From: Microbacterium sp. oral taxon 186 str. F0373
GTDB lineage: Bacteria > Actinomycetota > Actinomycetes > Actinomycetales > Microbacteriaceae
Length of the DNA stretch: 64,000 bases
Assembly (NCBI RefSeq): GCF_000411455.1
Contig: NZ_KE150458.1
Coordinates: forward strand, 310,001-374,000
Direction of reading: 5' to 3'
Shown here: piece by piece, positions 22,154 through 30,947 of the stretch
Position numbering within the stretch: position 1 is the first letter of the stretch
Layout of the letters: each line of letters begins with the position of its first letter
Translations under genes and position numbers: made by a program
The notes under the pieces: model-generated
Seen by the model: only the letters and a program-made list of their open reading frames with translations
Told to the model about the DNA's origin: nothing
The model's database searches: none

Positions 22154-23292
22154 CCGTCACCACCGGGGTTCCCACCCTCGTGCCCGGCCGCAAGGGGGCC
22201 TACCTGCCGTTCGTCGTCGGTGCCACGCTCGTGGTCGTGATGGCCGTGCTGCCGCTGCTGAACATCTCGATCCCCGGCATCCTGCCGGGAGCGACCTACA
22301 CGCCGGGCTCGCTCGCCCTCCTCTCGCTGTGCATGGTGTTCGCGGCTCTCGCCCTCTCCTACAACCTGCTTCTGGGGACGTCCGGGATGCTGTCGTTCGG
22401 CCATGCGCTGTACTTCGGCGTCGGGGCGTACGGTCTCGGACTCGCGCTGAAGTTCTTCGGCGTCCCGCTGTGGCCTGGGGCGCTCATCGCGCTCGTCGGC
22501 GGTCTCGCCATCGCCGCGTTCACCGGCGCGATCTCGATGCGGGTGTCCGGCATCCCGTTCGCGATGGTCACCCTCGCGTTCGCCCAGGCGGGATCGGTGC
22601 TCGTCCGCCGCAACCAGGACGTCACGGGTGGCGAGGAGGGTCTGCGTCTCCCCGTCGACCAGGTGCCCTCCTGGCTCGTGGGCGTGTCGAACACGCGCAA
22701 CCTGTACTGGGTGACGCTCTGCGTGCTGGTGGTCGTCTACCTCGTCGTGCTCTGGGTGGACCGCTCGCGGCTCGGACATCTCGCGCAGGCGGTGCGTGAG
22801 ACCGAGCTGCGCGTGCAGGTGCTCGGACTGCGCCCCTACACCGCGAAGCTGCTCGTCTTCATCCTCGCCGCCCTCTGCGCCTCGCTCGCCGGCATCGCGT
22901 ACATGCTGCTGCAGTCGGGCACGCAGCCCAGCACCGTCGGCGCCGATCTCACGATCACCGTGCTCGTGATGGTGGTTCTCGGCGGCGTCGGGTTCCGGTG
23001 GGGTGCCATCGTGGGCGGTGTGCTGTACACGATCCTCGACCAGCGGCTCACGGTGCTGGCGCGCGCGGAGTGGATCCGCGACCTTCCCGACGTGCTGCGC
23101 ATCCCGTTGTCGGAGCCGCTGTTCCTGCTGGGCGTACTGTTCATCCTCGTGGTGATGTTCCTGCCCGGCGGCATCGCCGGCACGATCGATGCGGCGGTGC
23201 GTCGTCGTCGGGGCGAGCGCACACGCTCGCAGCTGCGCCAGATCGACGACGCGGACGAGACCGTCGCGGAGCCCGCGGGGGTGCGCGCGTGA
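22150..23292 (+). CDS. livM: ABC transporter permease, LivM type
   Basis: A 380-residue permease with ALSYNLLLGTSGMLSFGHAL, the LivM signature, GAISMRVSGIPFAMVTLAFA, and a charged C-terminal tail after the last helix. The start at ATG 22150 overlaps the livH stop as ATGA. A longer open frame reaches back to 21,427 but lies within livH in another frame. Confidence 0.93.
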   Translation: MTVTTGVPTLVPGRKGAYLPFVVGATLVVVMAVLPLLNISIPGILPGATYTPGSLALLSLCMVFAALALSYNLLLGTSGMLSFGHALYFGVGAYGLGLALKFFGVPLWPGALIALVGGLAIAAFTGAISMRVSGIPFAMVTLAFAQAGSVLVRRNQDVTGGEEGLRLPVDQVPSWLVGVSNTRNLYWVTLCVLVVVYLVVLWVDRSRLGHLAQAVRETELRVQVLGLRPYTAKLLVFILAALCASLAGIAYMLLQSGTQPSTVGADLTITVLVMVVLGGVGFRWGAIVGGVLYTILDQRLTVLARAEWIRDLPDVLRIPLSEPLFLLGVLFILVVMFLPGGIAGTIDAAVRRRRGERTRSQLRQIDDADETVAEPAGVRA

Positions 23293-23314
23293 GCGTCCGA
23301 ACGAGGTGGAGATC

Positions 23315-24877
23315 GTGAACGGCGACCTCGACGGCGCGCACACGATCGGCCGCTGGCTCACCGATCGCGCCGGCGGCACACCCGACCGCACCGCCATCGA
23401 CGACCGCGGTGTGCGCATCGGCTACGGCGACCTCGAAGCCCGGGCCCGCGAGCTCGCGGCATCCCTCCGGCGCGCCGGATACGGTCCCGGCGACCGGCTC
23501 GCGACGATCACCGGCAACTCGATCGACCACGTGGTGGTGTTCTTCGCCTGCGCGAAGGCCGGCATCGCGATGGTGCCGCTGTCGTGGCGGCTGTCGTCAC
23601 GCGAACTGAGCGAGGCGCTCGTGCACGCGGCCCCCGCGCTCGTGGCGATCGAGGACGAGTACCTCGGGGTGGCCAACGACGCGCTCGCGCGGCTGGACGC
23701 ACCCCCGCCCACGACCCTGCTCGGAACGACCGGTATCGAGGCCGCGGTTCCGCGACGCGGGGACGGGAGGGATGCCGCGCCCGCCCGGGCCGTCCGTGAC
23801 GACGATCCGCTTCTCGTCATCTACACCTCCGGCAGCGAGGCCGCGCCTAAGGGCGTCGTCCTCACCCACGCGAACTGCTTCTGGAACAACCTCGCGCTGG
23901 CCGGTGTCGCCCAGCTGACCACCGAGGACATCGTGCTCGCGGTGCTGCCGCAGTTCCATGTCGCCGCGTGGAACTGTCAGCCGTTGCTGGCATGGTGGGC
24001 CGGCGCGACGGTCGTCCTCGAACGCTCCTTCCAGCCTCGGCGGGTGCTGCAGCTGCTCGCCGAGCGGGGTGTGACGGCGATGATGGGGGTGCCCACCCAG
24101 TACCGGCTGCTGATCGACGACCCCGGCTTCGCCGCGCTCGCGCGCGGACGGCTGCGCCAGGCGCTCGTCGGCGGCGCGACGATCCCACCGGCGCTCGCGG
24201 CGCGGTGGGCGGATGCCGGTGTGCCGCTCACCCAGGGTTACGGCCTGACCGAGGCCGCTCCCAACGTGCTGTGCCTGCCGGCATCCGAGAGCCGCGCGCA
24301 CCCCGGCGCCGCTGGGCGGCCCTACCCGCACGTGGACGTGCGGGTCGTCGATCCCGACTCCGGTCTCGAACTCGGCGGTGAGGCGACCGGCGAGCTGTGG
24401 GTACGCGGTCCGAGCGTCTTCGCCGGGTACCTCCACGATGCGGAGGCGACGGCGCGGGCGATGGCCGGGCCGTGGCTTCGCACCGGCGACATCGTGCACC
24501 GCGACCGCGACGGCGTGTTCCGCATCGTCGACCGGCGCAAGGACATCTTCATCTCCGGCGGTGAGAACGTCGCCCCCGCGGAGGTCGAGCGCGCACTTCT
24601 GCTGCACCCTGCGATCGCGGACGCCGCCGTCGTCGGCGTGCCGGACGATGTGTGGGGCGAGCGCGGCGTCGCGTTCGTCGTGCGTGCTGAGGGGGCCGCT
24701 CTCGGCACCGACGAGGTGCTCGCGCACGCCCGCGCCGAGCTCGCGAGTTTCAAAGTCCCCGTGCGCGTCGCCTTCGTGGACGAGCTTCCACGGTCCACGA
24801 TCGAGAAGTTGGCCCGTTCGCGACTGCGCGCACGGGCCGCCGACATGGTGAGAGGAAGTGCTCGTGAGCACAGTTGA
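23315..24877 (+). CDS. AMP-forming acyl-CoA synthetase
   Basis: A 520-residue ANL-family enzyme that activates a carboxylic acid with ATP and loads it on CoA. Motifs are YTSGSEAAPKGVVLTH (P-loop), QGYGLTEAAPNV, ELWVRGPSVFAGY, WLRTGDI, RKDIFISGGENV and the C-terminal catalytic Lys in PRSTIEKLARSRLR. GTG 23315 follows a GGTGGAG ribosome site. Its position after the transporter suggests it activates the imported acid. Residues alone do not tell chain length; candidates are acetoacetate, 3-hydroxybutyrate or other short to medium acids. Confidence 0.9.
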   Translation: MNGDLDGAHTIGRWLTDRAGGTPDRTAIDDRGVRIGYGDLEARARELAASLRRAGYGPGDRLATITGNSIDHVVVFFACAKAGIAMVPLSWRLSSRELSEALVHAAPALVAIEDEYLGVANDALARLDAPPPTTLLGTTGIEAAVPRRGDGRDAAPARAVRDDDPLLVIYTSGSEAAPKGVVLTHANCFWNNLALAGVAQLTTEDIVLAVLPQFHVAAWNCQPLLAWWAGATVVLERSFQPRRVLQLLAERGVTAMMGVPTQYRLLIDDPGFAALARGRLRQALVGGATIPPALAARWADAGVPLTQGYGLTEAAPNVLCLPASESRAHPGAAGRPYPHVDVRVVDPDSGLELGGEATGELWVRGPSVFAGYLHDAEATARAMAGPWLRTGDIVHRDRDGVFRIVDRRKDIFISGGENVAPAEVERALLLHPAIADAAVVGVPDDVWGERGVAFVVRAEGAALGTDEVLAHARAELASFKVPVRVAFVDELPRSTIEKLARSRLRARAADMVRGSAREHS

Positions 24878-25541
24878 GCAGTTCGAGCCCGAAGCGGCTT
24901 TCTCCGCGGCCGGCAAACCGCTGACCAAGCGCGGAGAGGCGACCCGCCGCAAACTCCTCGAAGCCGCCGAGGACGTCTTCGCGCGGCTCGGCTACCACGA
25001 GGCCTCGATCGTCAAGATCACCGAGAGCGCCGGCATCGGCCTCGGCACCTTCTACCTCTACTTCGACAGCAAGCAGCAGATCTTCGAGGAGCTCGTCGTC
25101 GATCTCAACCGGCGTGTGCGACACGCGATGGCCGAGGCCATGGCGGGCACCGACAACCGCATCGACGCCGAACGTGCGGGCTTCGAGGGGTTCTTCCGCT
25201 TCACGGCCGCGCACCCGGCCCTGTACCGCGTGGTGCGTGAGGCGGAGTTCGTCTCGCCCGAGATGCTGCGCCTGCACTACACCCGCATCGTGGAGGGGTA
25301 CGAAGCCGGGCTGCGCGCCGCCCAGGCATCCGGCGACGTCGATGCCGGTCTCGACCCGGAGGTGACCGCCTGGGCCCTCATGGGCGCCGGTGAGCTGATC
25401 GGCATGCGCTTCCTGCTGTGGGAGCGCGACGATGAGGGGCAGCCCCCGGCGGCGATCCCCGACGCCGTCATCGACGGCATGATGCGCTTCATCCGCAACG
25501 CGCTCGCGGCACGCGGCGAGAGAGGACAGGACCATGACTGA
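24864..25541 (+). CDS. TetR-family regulator of the transporter/catabolic operon
   Basis: A 225-residue TetR protein. The DNA-binding part is TKRGEATRRKLLEAAEDVFARLGYHEASIVKITESAGIGLGTFYLYF cut here into adjoining helices. The ligand-binding half is all-helical (FFRFTAAHPALYRVVREAEF), as in fatty-acid-type TetR sensors. GTG 24864 has AGAGGAAG upstream. GTG 24858 is also open. It overlaps the ligase end by 14 bases and the dehydrogenase start by eight, so it is inside the operon and may sense an acyl-CoA intermediate. Confidence 0.87.
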   Translation: MSTVEQFEPEAAFSAAGKPLTKRGEATRRKLLEAAEDVFARLGYHEASIVKITESAGIGLGTFYLYFDSKQQIFEELVVDLNRRVRHAMAEAMAGTDNRIDAERAGFEGFFRFTAAHPALYRVVREAEFVSPEMLRLHYTRIVEGYEAGLRAAQASGDVDAGLDPEVTAWALMGAGELIGMRFLLWERDDEGQPPAAIPDAVIDGMMRFIRNALAARGERGQDHD

Positions 25542-26286
25542 ACAGGACCTCGCCGGGCGTCGCGCCGTCGTGACCGGCGGCGCGAGCGGCATCGGCCTCG
25601 CGTGCGCCGAGGAGTTCGCCGCGCGCGGCGCGCACCTGGTCATCGCCGACTTCAACGGCGACGCCGCGCACGAGGTGGCGCAGCGCCTCGGCGGTGAGGC
25701 GTGGGTCGTGGACCTCTCCGCGACGGAGGCGCTGGACGACCTGTCGCTGGATGCCGACATCCTCGTCAACAACGCGGGCGTGCAGACCGTCGCGCCGATC
25801 ACGGAGTTCTCGCCGGACCGCTTCCGGTTCATGCAGCGGCTCATGGTCGAATCGCCCTTCCTTCTCATCCGGGCCGTGCTGCCCGGGATGTACGAGCGCG
25901 GCTGGGGTCGCATCATCAACATCTCCAGTGCGCATGGCCTCCGCGCAAGCGCGTACAAGTCGGCCTACGTGACGGCCAAACACGCCCTGGAGGGGCTGTC
26001 GAAGGGGACGGCGCTGGAGGGCGGGCCGCACGGGGTGACCAGCAACTGCATCAACCCCGCGTATGTGCGCACGCCCCTGGTCGAGAAGCAGATCGCCGAC
26101 CAGGCGAGCGTCCACGGCATCGCCGAGGACGACGTCGTCGAGAAGATCATGCTCACCGAGTCGGTGATCAAGCGCCTGATCGAGCCGACGGAGGTCGCCT
26201 CACTCGCCGGATGGCTCGCGAGCGACCACGCCGGCATGGTGACCGGCGCCAGCTACACGATGGACGGCGGGTGGACGGCGCGATGA
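25534..26286 (+). CDS. 3-hydroxybutyrate dehydrogenase (SDR family)
   Basis: A 250-residue NAD-dependent short-chain dehydrogenase that oxidises (R)-3-hydroxybutyrate to acetoacetate. The cofactor motif is TGGASGIG, then NNAGVQ, the catalytic Ser in INISSAHG, and YVTAKHALEG with the active Tyr/Lys. The C-terminal half has NPAYVRTPLVEKQI, DQASVHGI and IKRLIEPTEVA, which are characteristic of 3-hydroxybutyrate dehydrogenases rather than generic SDRs. It overlaps both neighbours, so it is part of the Liv operon. Confidence 0.88.
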   Translation: MTEQDLAGRRAVVTGGASGIGLACAEEFAARGAHLVIADFNGDAAHEVAQRLGGEAWVVDLSATEALDDLSLDADILVNNAGVQTVAPITEFSPDRFRFMQRLMVESPFLLIRAVLPGMYERGWGRIINISSAHGLRASAYKSAYVTAKHALEGLSKGTALEGGPHGVTSNCINPAYVRTPLVEKQIADQASVHGIAEDDVVEKIMLTESVIKRLIEPTEVASLAGWLASDHAGMVTGASYTMDGGWTAR

Positions 26287-27191
26287 GCACCCGCGTGGTG
26301 CGTGGGGTCGATGTCGCCGTCCCCGGCGGTTCGCTGCGGGTCGGTGTGTGGGAGGCCGACCCCGGCGCCCCGACGATCCTCGCCGTCCATGGGGTCACCT
26401 CGTCGCACCTCGCGTGGGAGCTGCTCGCCGAGGCGCTTCCGCACGTGAGGATCATCGCGCCGGATCTGCGCGGACGCGGTCGCAGCAACGGCGTGCAGGG
26501 AGCAGCGGGTATGGCGGCCCACGCCGACGATCTGGCCACCGTATGCGCGGCGTTGCACGCCGTGCCCGACCTCGTGGTGGCGCACTCCATGGGCGCGTTC
26601 GTGTCGGTCGTGTTCGCGCACCGGCATCCGGACCTGGTTGCGCGTCTGCTCCTCGTCGACGGGGGACTGCCGCTGGCGGCTCCGGCCGACCTGACGCCGG
26701 ACGAGCTCGTCGCGGCGATCCTCGGGCCGACGGCTGCGCGACTCTCGCGCCGCTTCGCCGACGTGGACGACTATCTGGCGTTCTGGCGCGCGCACCCCGC
26801 GTTCGCGGACGACTGGTCGCCGGCGCTCGAGCATTACCTCGCGTACGACCTCGAACGCGAGCCCGACGGCTCGTACCGACCGGCGACGAGCTACGCCACC
26901 ACCGTCGAGGACACGGTCGACATGAACACGCGTGACACGGTGCGCGACGCTCTCGACGCGATCACCACGCCGACCACCCTCGTCACCGTGCCGCGGGGAC
27001 TGCAGGACGAGACGCCTGGGCTGTATCCGCCGGTCCACCTCGCCGCCCAGCTGGCGGCCTATCCGTCGGTGGCGCATGTTGCCTGGCCGGAGTTCAACCA
27101 CTACACGGTGGTGCTCTCCCACGCAGGTGCCGACCGCCTGGCCGCGCTGGTGGAGGAGCAGCTCGCCGCCTCCGTCCCCCACGCGCCGTAG
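26283..27191 (+). CDS. Alpha/beta hydrolase
   Basis: A 302-residue serine hydrolase. The oxyanion region is HGVTSSHLAWE, the nucleophile elbow is HSMGAF, an acid lies near DETPGLYP, and the late His is in FNHYTV. It starts at ATG 26283 within the dehydrogenase stop. Given its neighbours it could cleave an ester or dimer/oligomer of 3-hydroxybutyrate before oxidation, but the family is too broad to say. It is the last gene of the operon, followed by hairpin repeats. Confidence 0.82.
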   Translation: MSTRVVRGVDVAVPGGSLRVGVWEADPGAPTILAVHGVTSSHLAWELLAEALPHVRIIAPDLRGRGRSNGVQGAAGMAAHADDLATVCAALHAVPDLVVAHSMGAFVSVVFAHRHPDLVARLLLVDGGLPLAAPADLTPDELVAAILGPTAARLSRRFADVDDYLAFWRAHPAFADDWSPALEHYLAYDLEREPDGSYRPATSYATTVEDTVDMNTRDTVRDALDAITTPTTLVTVPRGLQDETPGLYPPVHLAAQLAAYPSVAHVAWPEFNHYTVVLSHAGADRLAALVEEQLAASVPHAP

Positions 27192-27214
27192 CTCCGGCGC
27201 GTCCCGCGGCATCC

Positions 27215-27281
27215 CGAGAAACCATCGGCGTCTCGACACATCACCGCTGCGGTGGTTTCTCGTCGTCGAGGTGGTTTCTCG
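27215..27281. terminator. Hairpin repeats between convergent operons
   Basis: CGAGAAACCA at 27215 pairs with TGGTTTCTCG at 27253 and again at 27272, and an inner CACCGC/GCGGTG stem lies at 27242-27254. The position between two convergent genes fits a two-way terminator. The repeated GTGGTTTCTCG unit looks like a short genomic repeat. Confidence 0.6.
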
Positions 27282-27312
27282 GCGGGGGATGCCGGGGCGG
27301 AGGCGGAGGCGG

Positions 27313-28101
27313 CTAGCGCGCGCCGGCGGCGATGCGCGTGGTCAGCTGGTGCGCGTGGGCGAGGAGCGTACGTCCGAGGTCGGGAACGCGCTCGGGGGAG
27401 AAGCGGAAGTCGACCCCGGTGAGGCTCAGCGCCCACTGCGGGTGACCCGCGCGCGTGAACACGGCCGCCCCGATGCCGTAGCTGCCCTCGACGATGAGCC
27501 CTGGGTTGAGGGCGTAGCCGCGGGCCTGCGTCTCTCGCAGACGCGCGCGCAGACGCGGCTCGGCGTGCGCCGCGCCGTGGCGCTCGGCGAGCTCGGGATG
27601 CCGGTCGAAGTACGCGTCCACATCGTGAGGCGGCAGGAACGCAAGGATGGCCAGCCCTGCCGAGGCGACGCCCAGGGGGAAGCGCACGCCCTCCGACAGG
27701 ACGAACGACCGGATCGGGAACGCGCCGTCCTCGCGGATGAGGCACACCGTCTCGTCGCCACGGCGCACCGACAGGAACGCGCTCTCCTCGGTGCGCACCG
27801 CGAGCGAGCGGACGATGTCGCGCGCGATGGCGGTGATGTCGTAGCGGGATGCCGCGACCGTGCCCATCAGATAGAGCTCGGGTCCCGGCATCCAGGCGCC
27901 GGAGTGCTCGTCCTGGTCGACGAGGCCCTCGTGACGCAGCGCGCTCAGCAGGCGATGCGCGGTCGGGCGGGTCAGCTCGGCGCGGCGTGCGATCTCCGCG
28001 ACCGACAGGCCCTGCTCGCCCGCCGACGTGACGAGTCGGAGGAGTGCCGCCGCGCGTGCCACTGACTGTGCGCCGGGGATGGTTCGTCGCGAGGCGTCCA
28101 T
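27313..28101 (-). CDS. IclR-family transcriptional regulator
   Basis: A 262-residue regulator with N-terminal winged helix (QGLSVAEIARRAELTRPTAHRLLSALRHEGLV) and an IclR ligand-binding domain (SEGVRFPLGVASAGLAILAF, LRETQARGYALN). It is divergent from the CoA-transferase/thiolase operon 106 bases away and is its likely regulator. ATG 28101 is chosen because the upstream extension has no domain. IclR proteins of this type often sense aromatic-pathway or short-chain acid metabolites. Confidence 0.88.
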   Translation of the reverse strand: MDASRRTIPGAQSVARAAALLRLVTSAGEQGLSVAEIARRAELTRPTAHRLLSALRHEGLVDQDEHSGAWMPGPELYLMGTVAASRYDITAIARDIVRSLAVRTEESAFLSVRRGDETVCLIREDGAFPIRSFVLSEGVRFPLGVASAGLAILAFLPPHDVDAYFDRHPELAERHGAAHAEPRLRARLRETQARGYALNPGLIVEGSYGIGAAVFTRAGHPQWALSLTGVDFRFSPERVPDLGRTLLAHAHQLTTRIAAGAR

Positions 28102-28207
28102 GATGTGGACAGTACGCGCCGCGGCATCCACATGGCAAGCGCCGACGTGCGCGGCCGTGTGCGACGGCGGAGTATGGAGGTGATACGCGGTGACAAAGGA
28201 GTGATTC

Positions 28208-29008
28208 GTGATCGACAAGACCTACCCGTCGGCTGCCGATGCGGTGGCCGACATCCCGGACGGCGCGTCGCTGGCCGTCGGCGGATTCGGCCTCTCGGGA
28301 AATCCCATCGCGCTCATCGAGGCGCTGCTGGCTCAGGGCACGCGCGATCTGTCGATCGTCTCGAACAACTGCGGCGTCGACGACTGGGGCCTCGGCGTGC
28401 TGCTGAACGCGAAACGCATCCGCAAGATGACCTCCTCCTACGTCGGCGAGAACAAGGAGTTCGAGCGGCAGTTCCTCTCCGGCGAGCTCGAGCTGGAGCT
28501 GACACCGCAGGGCACGCTCGCCGAGAAGCTCCGGGCCGGCGGCGCGGGCATCGCGGCCTTCTTCACCCAGACCGGCGTCGGCACCCAGGTCGCGGAGGGC
28601 GGGCTGCCGCGCAAGTACGACGGCGCCGGGGGCATCGAGGTGGCGTCGCCGCCGAAGGACGTCCGCGCCTTCGCCGTCACCGGAGTGGAACGGGACTACG
28701 TGCTCGAGGAGGCGATCGTCACGGACTTCGCGCTCGTGCACGCCGCGAAGGGCGACACCCACGGCAACCTCGTCTTCCACAAGGCCGCCCGCAATTTCAA
28801 TCCGCTCGCCGCCATGGCCGGGAGGGTCTGCATCGCGCAGGTCGAGGAGCTCGTCGCCCCCGGCGAACTCGACCCCGACGGCATCCACCTGCCCGGCATC
28901 TACGTGCACCGCATCGTGGAGGTTGGCACCGACATCGAGAAGCGCATCGAGCGCCGCACCGTCACGGTCGACGACAGCGCCGATCGCGACATCCCGGAAG
29001 GAGCCTGA
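28208..29008 (+). CDS. scoA: 3-oxoacid CoA-transferase subunit A
   Basis: A 266-residue subunit. [58 protein letters not shown] split in two parts, and [15 protein letters not shown] are typical of succinyl-CoA:3-ketoacid CoA-transferase, which moves CoA from succinyl-CoA to acetoacetate. Similar enzymes act on 3-oxoadipate, but no aromatic-pathway genes are nearby. AAAGGAG precedes GTG 28208. The next gene starts within two bases. Confidence 0.92.
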   Translation: MIDKTYPSAADAVADIPDGASLAVGGFGLSGNPIALIEALLAQGTRDLSIVSNNCGVDDWGLGVLLNAKRIRKMTSSYVGENKEFERQFLSGELELELTPQGTLAEKLRAGGAGIAAFFTQTGVGTQVAEGGLPRKYDGAGGIEVASPPKDVRAFAVTGVERDYVLEEAIVTDFALVHAAKGDTHGNLVFHKAARNFNPLAAMAGRVCIAQVEELVAPGELDPDGIHLPGIYVHRIVEVGTDIEKRIERRTVTVDDSADRDIPEGA

Positions 29009-29009
29009 G

Positions 29010-29663
29010 ATGGCGCTCACCCGCAACGAGATGGCCGCACGTGCGGCCGCGGAGCTGGCCGACGGGTCGTACGTGAACCTCGGCATCGGGTTGCCGACGC
29101 TCGTGCCGAACTTCGTGCCCGACGACGTGACCGTCGTGCTGCAGTCGGAGAACGGCATCCTCGGCGTCGGTCCGTACCCGACCGAAGCGCACGTCGACCC
29201 CGACCTCATCAACGCCGGCAAGGAGACCGTCACCGTCCTTCCGGGCGCCGCGTTCTTCGACTCGGCGCTGAGTTTCGGCATGATCCGCGGCGGCAAGATC
29301 GACGCGGCCATCCTCGGCGCGATGCAGGTGTCGGCCTCCGGAGACCTGGCGAACTGGATGATCCCCGGGAAGATGGTCAAGGGTCCGGGCGGCGCTATGG
29401 ACCTCGTCCACGGTGCGGAGCGGGTGATCGTGCTGATGGAGCATGTCGCCCGCGACGGCTCGGCCAAGATCGTGAACGCCTGCTCGCTGCCGCTGACCGG
29501 ACGCGGCGTGGTCGACCGCATCATCACCGACCTGGCCGTCATCGACGTCACGGACGGCGGCCTCGTCCTCATCGAGACGGCCCCCGGCGTGAGCGTCGAC
29601 GAGGTCATCGCCGCCACCGAACCCGATCTGATCATCGCCGACGCACTCAAGGAGATCGCATGA
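29010..29663 (+). CDS. scoB: 3-oxoacid CoA-transferase subunit B
   Basis: A 217-residue catalytic subunit. [15 protein letters not shown] and [13 protein letters not shown] contain the catalytic Glu (SENG), followed by [16 protein letters not shown]. It starts at ATG 29010 with GAAGGAG upstream and overlaps the thiolase start as ATGA. With ScoA it forms the heteromeric enzyme that makes acetoacetyl-CoA. Confidence 0.93.
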   Translation: MALTRNEMAARAAAELADGSYVNLGIGLPTLVPNFVPDDVTVVLQSENGILGVGPYPTEAHVDPDLINAGKETVTVLPGAAFFDSALSFGMIRGGKIDAAILGAMQVSASGDLANWMIPGKMVKGPGGAMDLVHGAERVIVLMEHVARDGSAKIVNACSLPLTGRGVVDRIITDLAVIDVTDGGLVLIETAPGVSVDEVIAATEPDLIIADALKEIA

Positions 29664-30844
29664 GCACCGACGACATCGTCATCGTGGCCGCCGCCCGCAC
29701 GCCGCAGGGGCGGCTCAAGGGGCAGCTCGCCTCGTTCACCGCGGCGCAGCTCGGCGGGTTCGCCATCGCCGGCGCGCTCGCGCAGGGCGCCATTGCCGCC
29801 GAGGCCGTGGATGCCGCGATCATGGGACAGGTGCTGCCGGCCGGTGCCGGACAGAACCCGGCGCGGCAGGCGGCCCTCGCCGGCGGACTCGGCTGGGACG
29901 TCCCGGCATCCGCTGTCAACAAGGTGTGCCTGTCGGGCCTCACCGCGATCATCGACGCCAAGCGGATGATCGCGTCCGGCGACGCGAGGGTCGTCGTCGC
30001 GGGCGGCATGGAGTCGATGACGCGTGCGCCGCACCTGCTCATGGGCTCGCGCGAGGGCTGGAGCTACGGATCCGTCGAGGTGCTCGACCACATGGCCCAC
30101 GACGGTCTGACCGACGCGTACGACCGCGAGAGCATGGGCGCCTCCACGGAGCGGCTGAACCCGCACTTCGAGGTCACGCGCGAGCAGCAAGACCGCGTCG
30201 CCGCCCTGTCGCACCAGCGCGCCGCGGCGGCTCGGGATGCCGGGATCTTCGACGCCGAGATCGTCGCCGTCGAGGTGGCGCAACGCCGCGGTCCCGCGGT
30301 GACGATCACCACCGATGAGGGCATCCGTGACGAGACCACCGAGGAGACGCTTGCGGGTCTTCGCCCCGCATTCTCGGCCGACGGGTCGATCACGGCCGGC
30401 AACGCGTCGCAGATCTCCGACGGCGCCGCCGCCGTGGTGCTGACCACACGCGCGCACGCCGACGCGAGCGGATGGCCGGTGCTTGCCGTGGTCGGCGCTG
30501 CCGGGCAGGTCGCCGGCCCCGACAACTCGTTGCACGCGCAGCCCGCGCGCGCGATCGCGCAGGCCCTGCAGCGTCAGCAGCTCGCGGCATCCGATCTGGA
30601 TCTCGTCGAGATCAACGAGGCGTTCGGCGCCGTCGTCGCCCGCTCGCAGCGCGAGCTCGGGGTGGGGGAGGACGTCGTGAACATCCACGGCGGCGGCATC
30701 GCCCTCGGGCACCCGATCGGCGCCTCCGGCGCGCGGCTCGTGGTGCACGCCGTGCACGAGCTCGTCCGCCGCGGTTCGGGCACGGCCGCGGTCGGCCTCT
30801 GCGGCGGGGGAGGCCAGGGCGAGGCGTTGATCCTCACGCGCTGA
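29660..30844 (+). CDS. Acetyl-CoA acetyltransferase (thiolase)
   Basis: A 394-residue thiolase. The acyl-accepting Cys is in [11 protein letters not shown] (near residue 91), GGMESMT follows, then [25 protein letters not shown], the catalytic His in [16 protein letters not shown], and the final Cys in [11 protein letters not shown]. It splits acetoacetyl-CoA to two acetyl-CoA and closes the 3-hydroxybutyrate route. The reverse reaction is possible, but context favours breakdown. Confidence 0.93.
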   Translation: MSTDDIVIVAAARTPQGRLKGQLASFTAAQLGGFAIAGALAQGAIAAEAVDAAIMGQVLPAGAGQNPARQAALAGGLGWDVPASAVNKVCLSGLTAIIDAKRMIASGDARVVVAGGMESMTRAPHLLMGSREGWSYGSVEVLDHMAHDGLTDAYDRESMGASTERLNPHFEVTREQQDRVAALSHQRAAAARDAGIFDAEIVAVEVAQRRGPAVTITTDEGIRDETTEETLAGLRPAFSADGSITAGNASQISDGAAAVVLTTRAHADASGWPVLAVVGAAGQVAGPDNSLHAQPARAIAQALQRQQLAASDLDLVEINEAFGAVVARSQRELGVGEDVVNIHGGGIALGHPIGASGARLVVHAVHELVRRGSGTAAVGLCGGGGQGEALILTR

Positions 30845-30947
30845 CGTGCGCTGACGCGCGTGGGCCGGTCGTCGCAACCGGCGCGGTGGTCCGGCAGTGG
30901 CGGCCCTCCCGGCTATCGTCGGGGTGACGCACGGGGGAGGTGACCGC

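Noticed and set aside
29695..29712. A GCCGCAGGGG match to motif B
   Set aside because: It lies inside the thiolase coding sequence, lacks the GTGG end and is not before a start codon.
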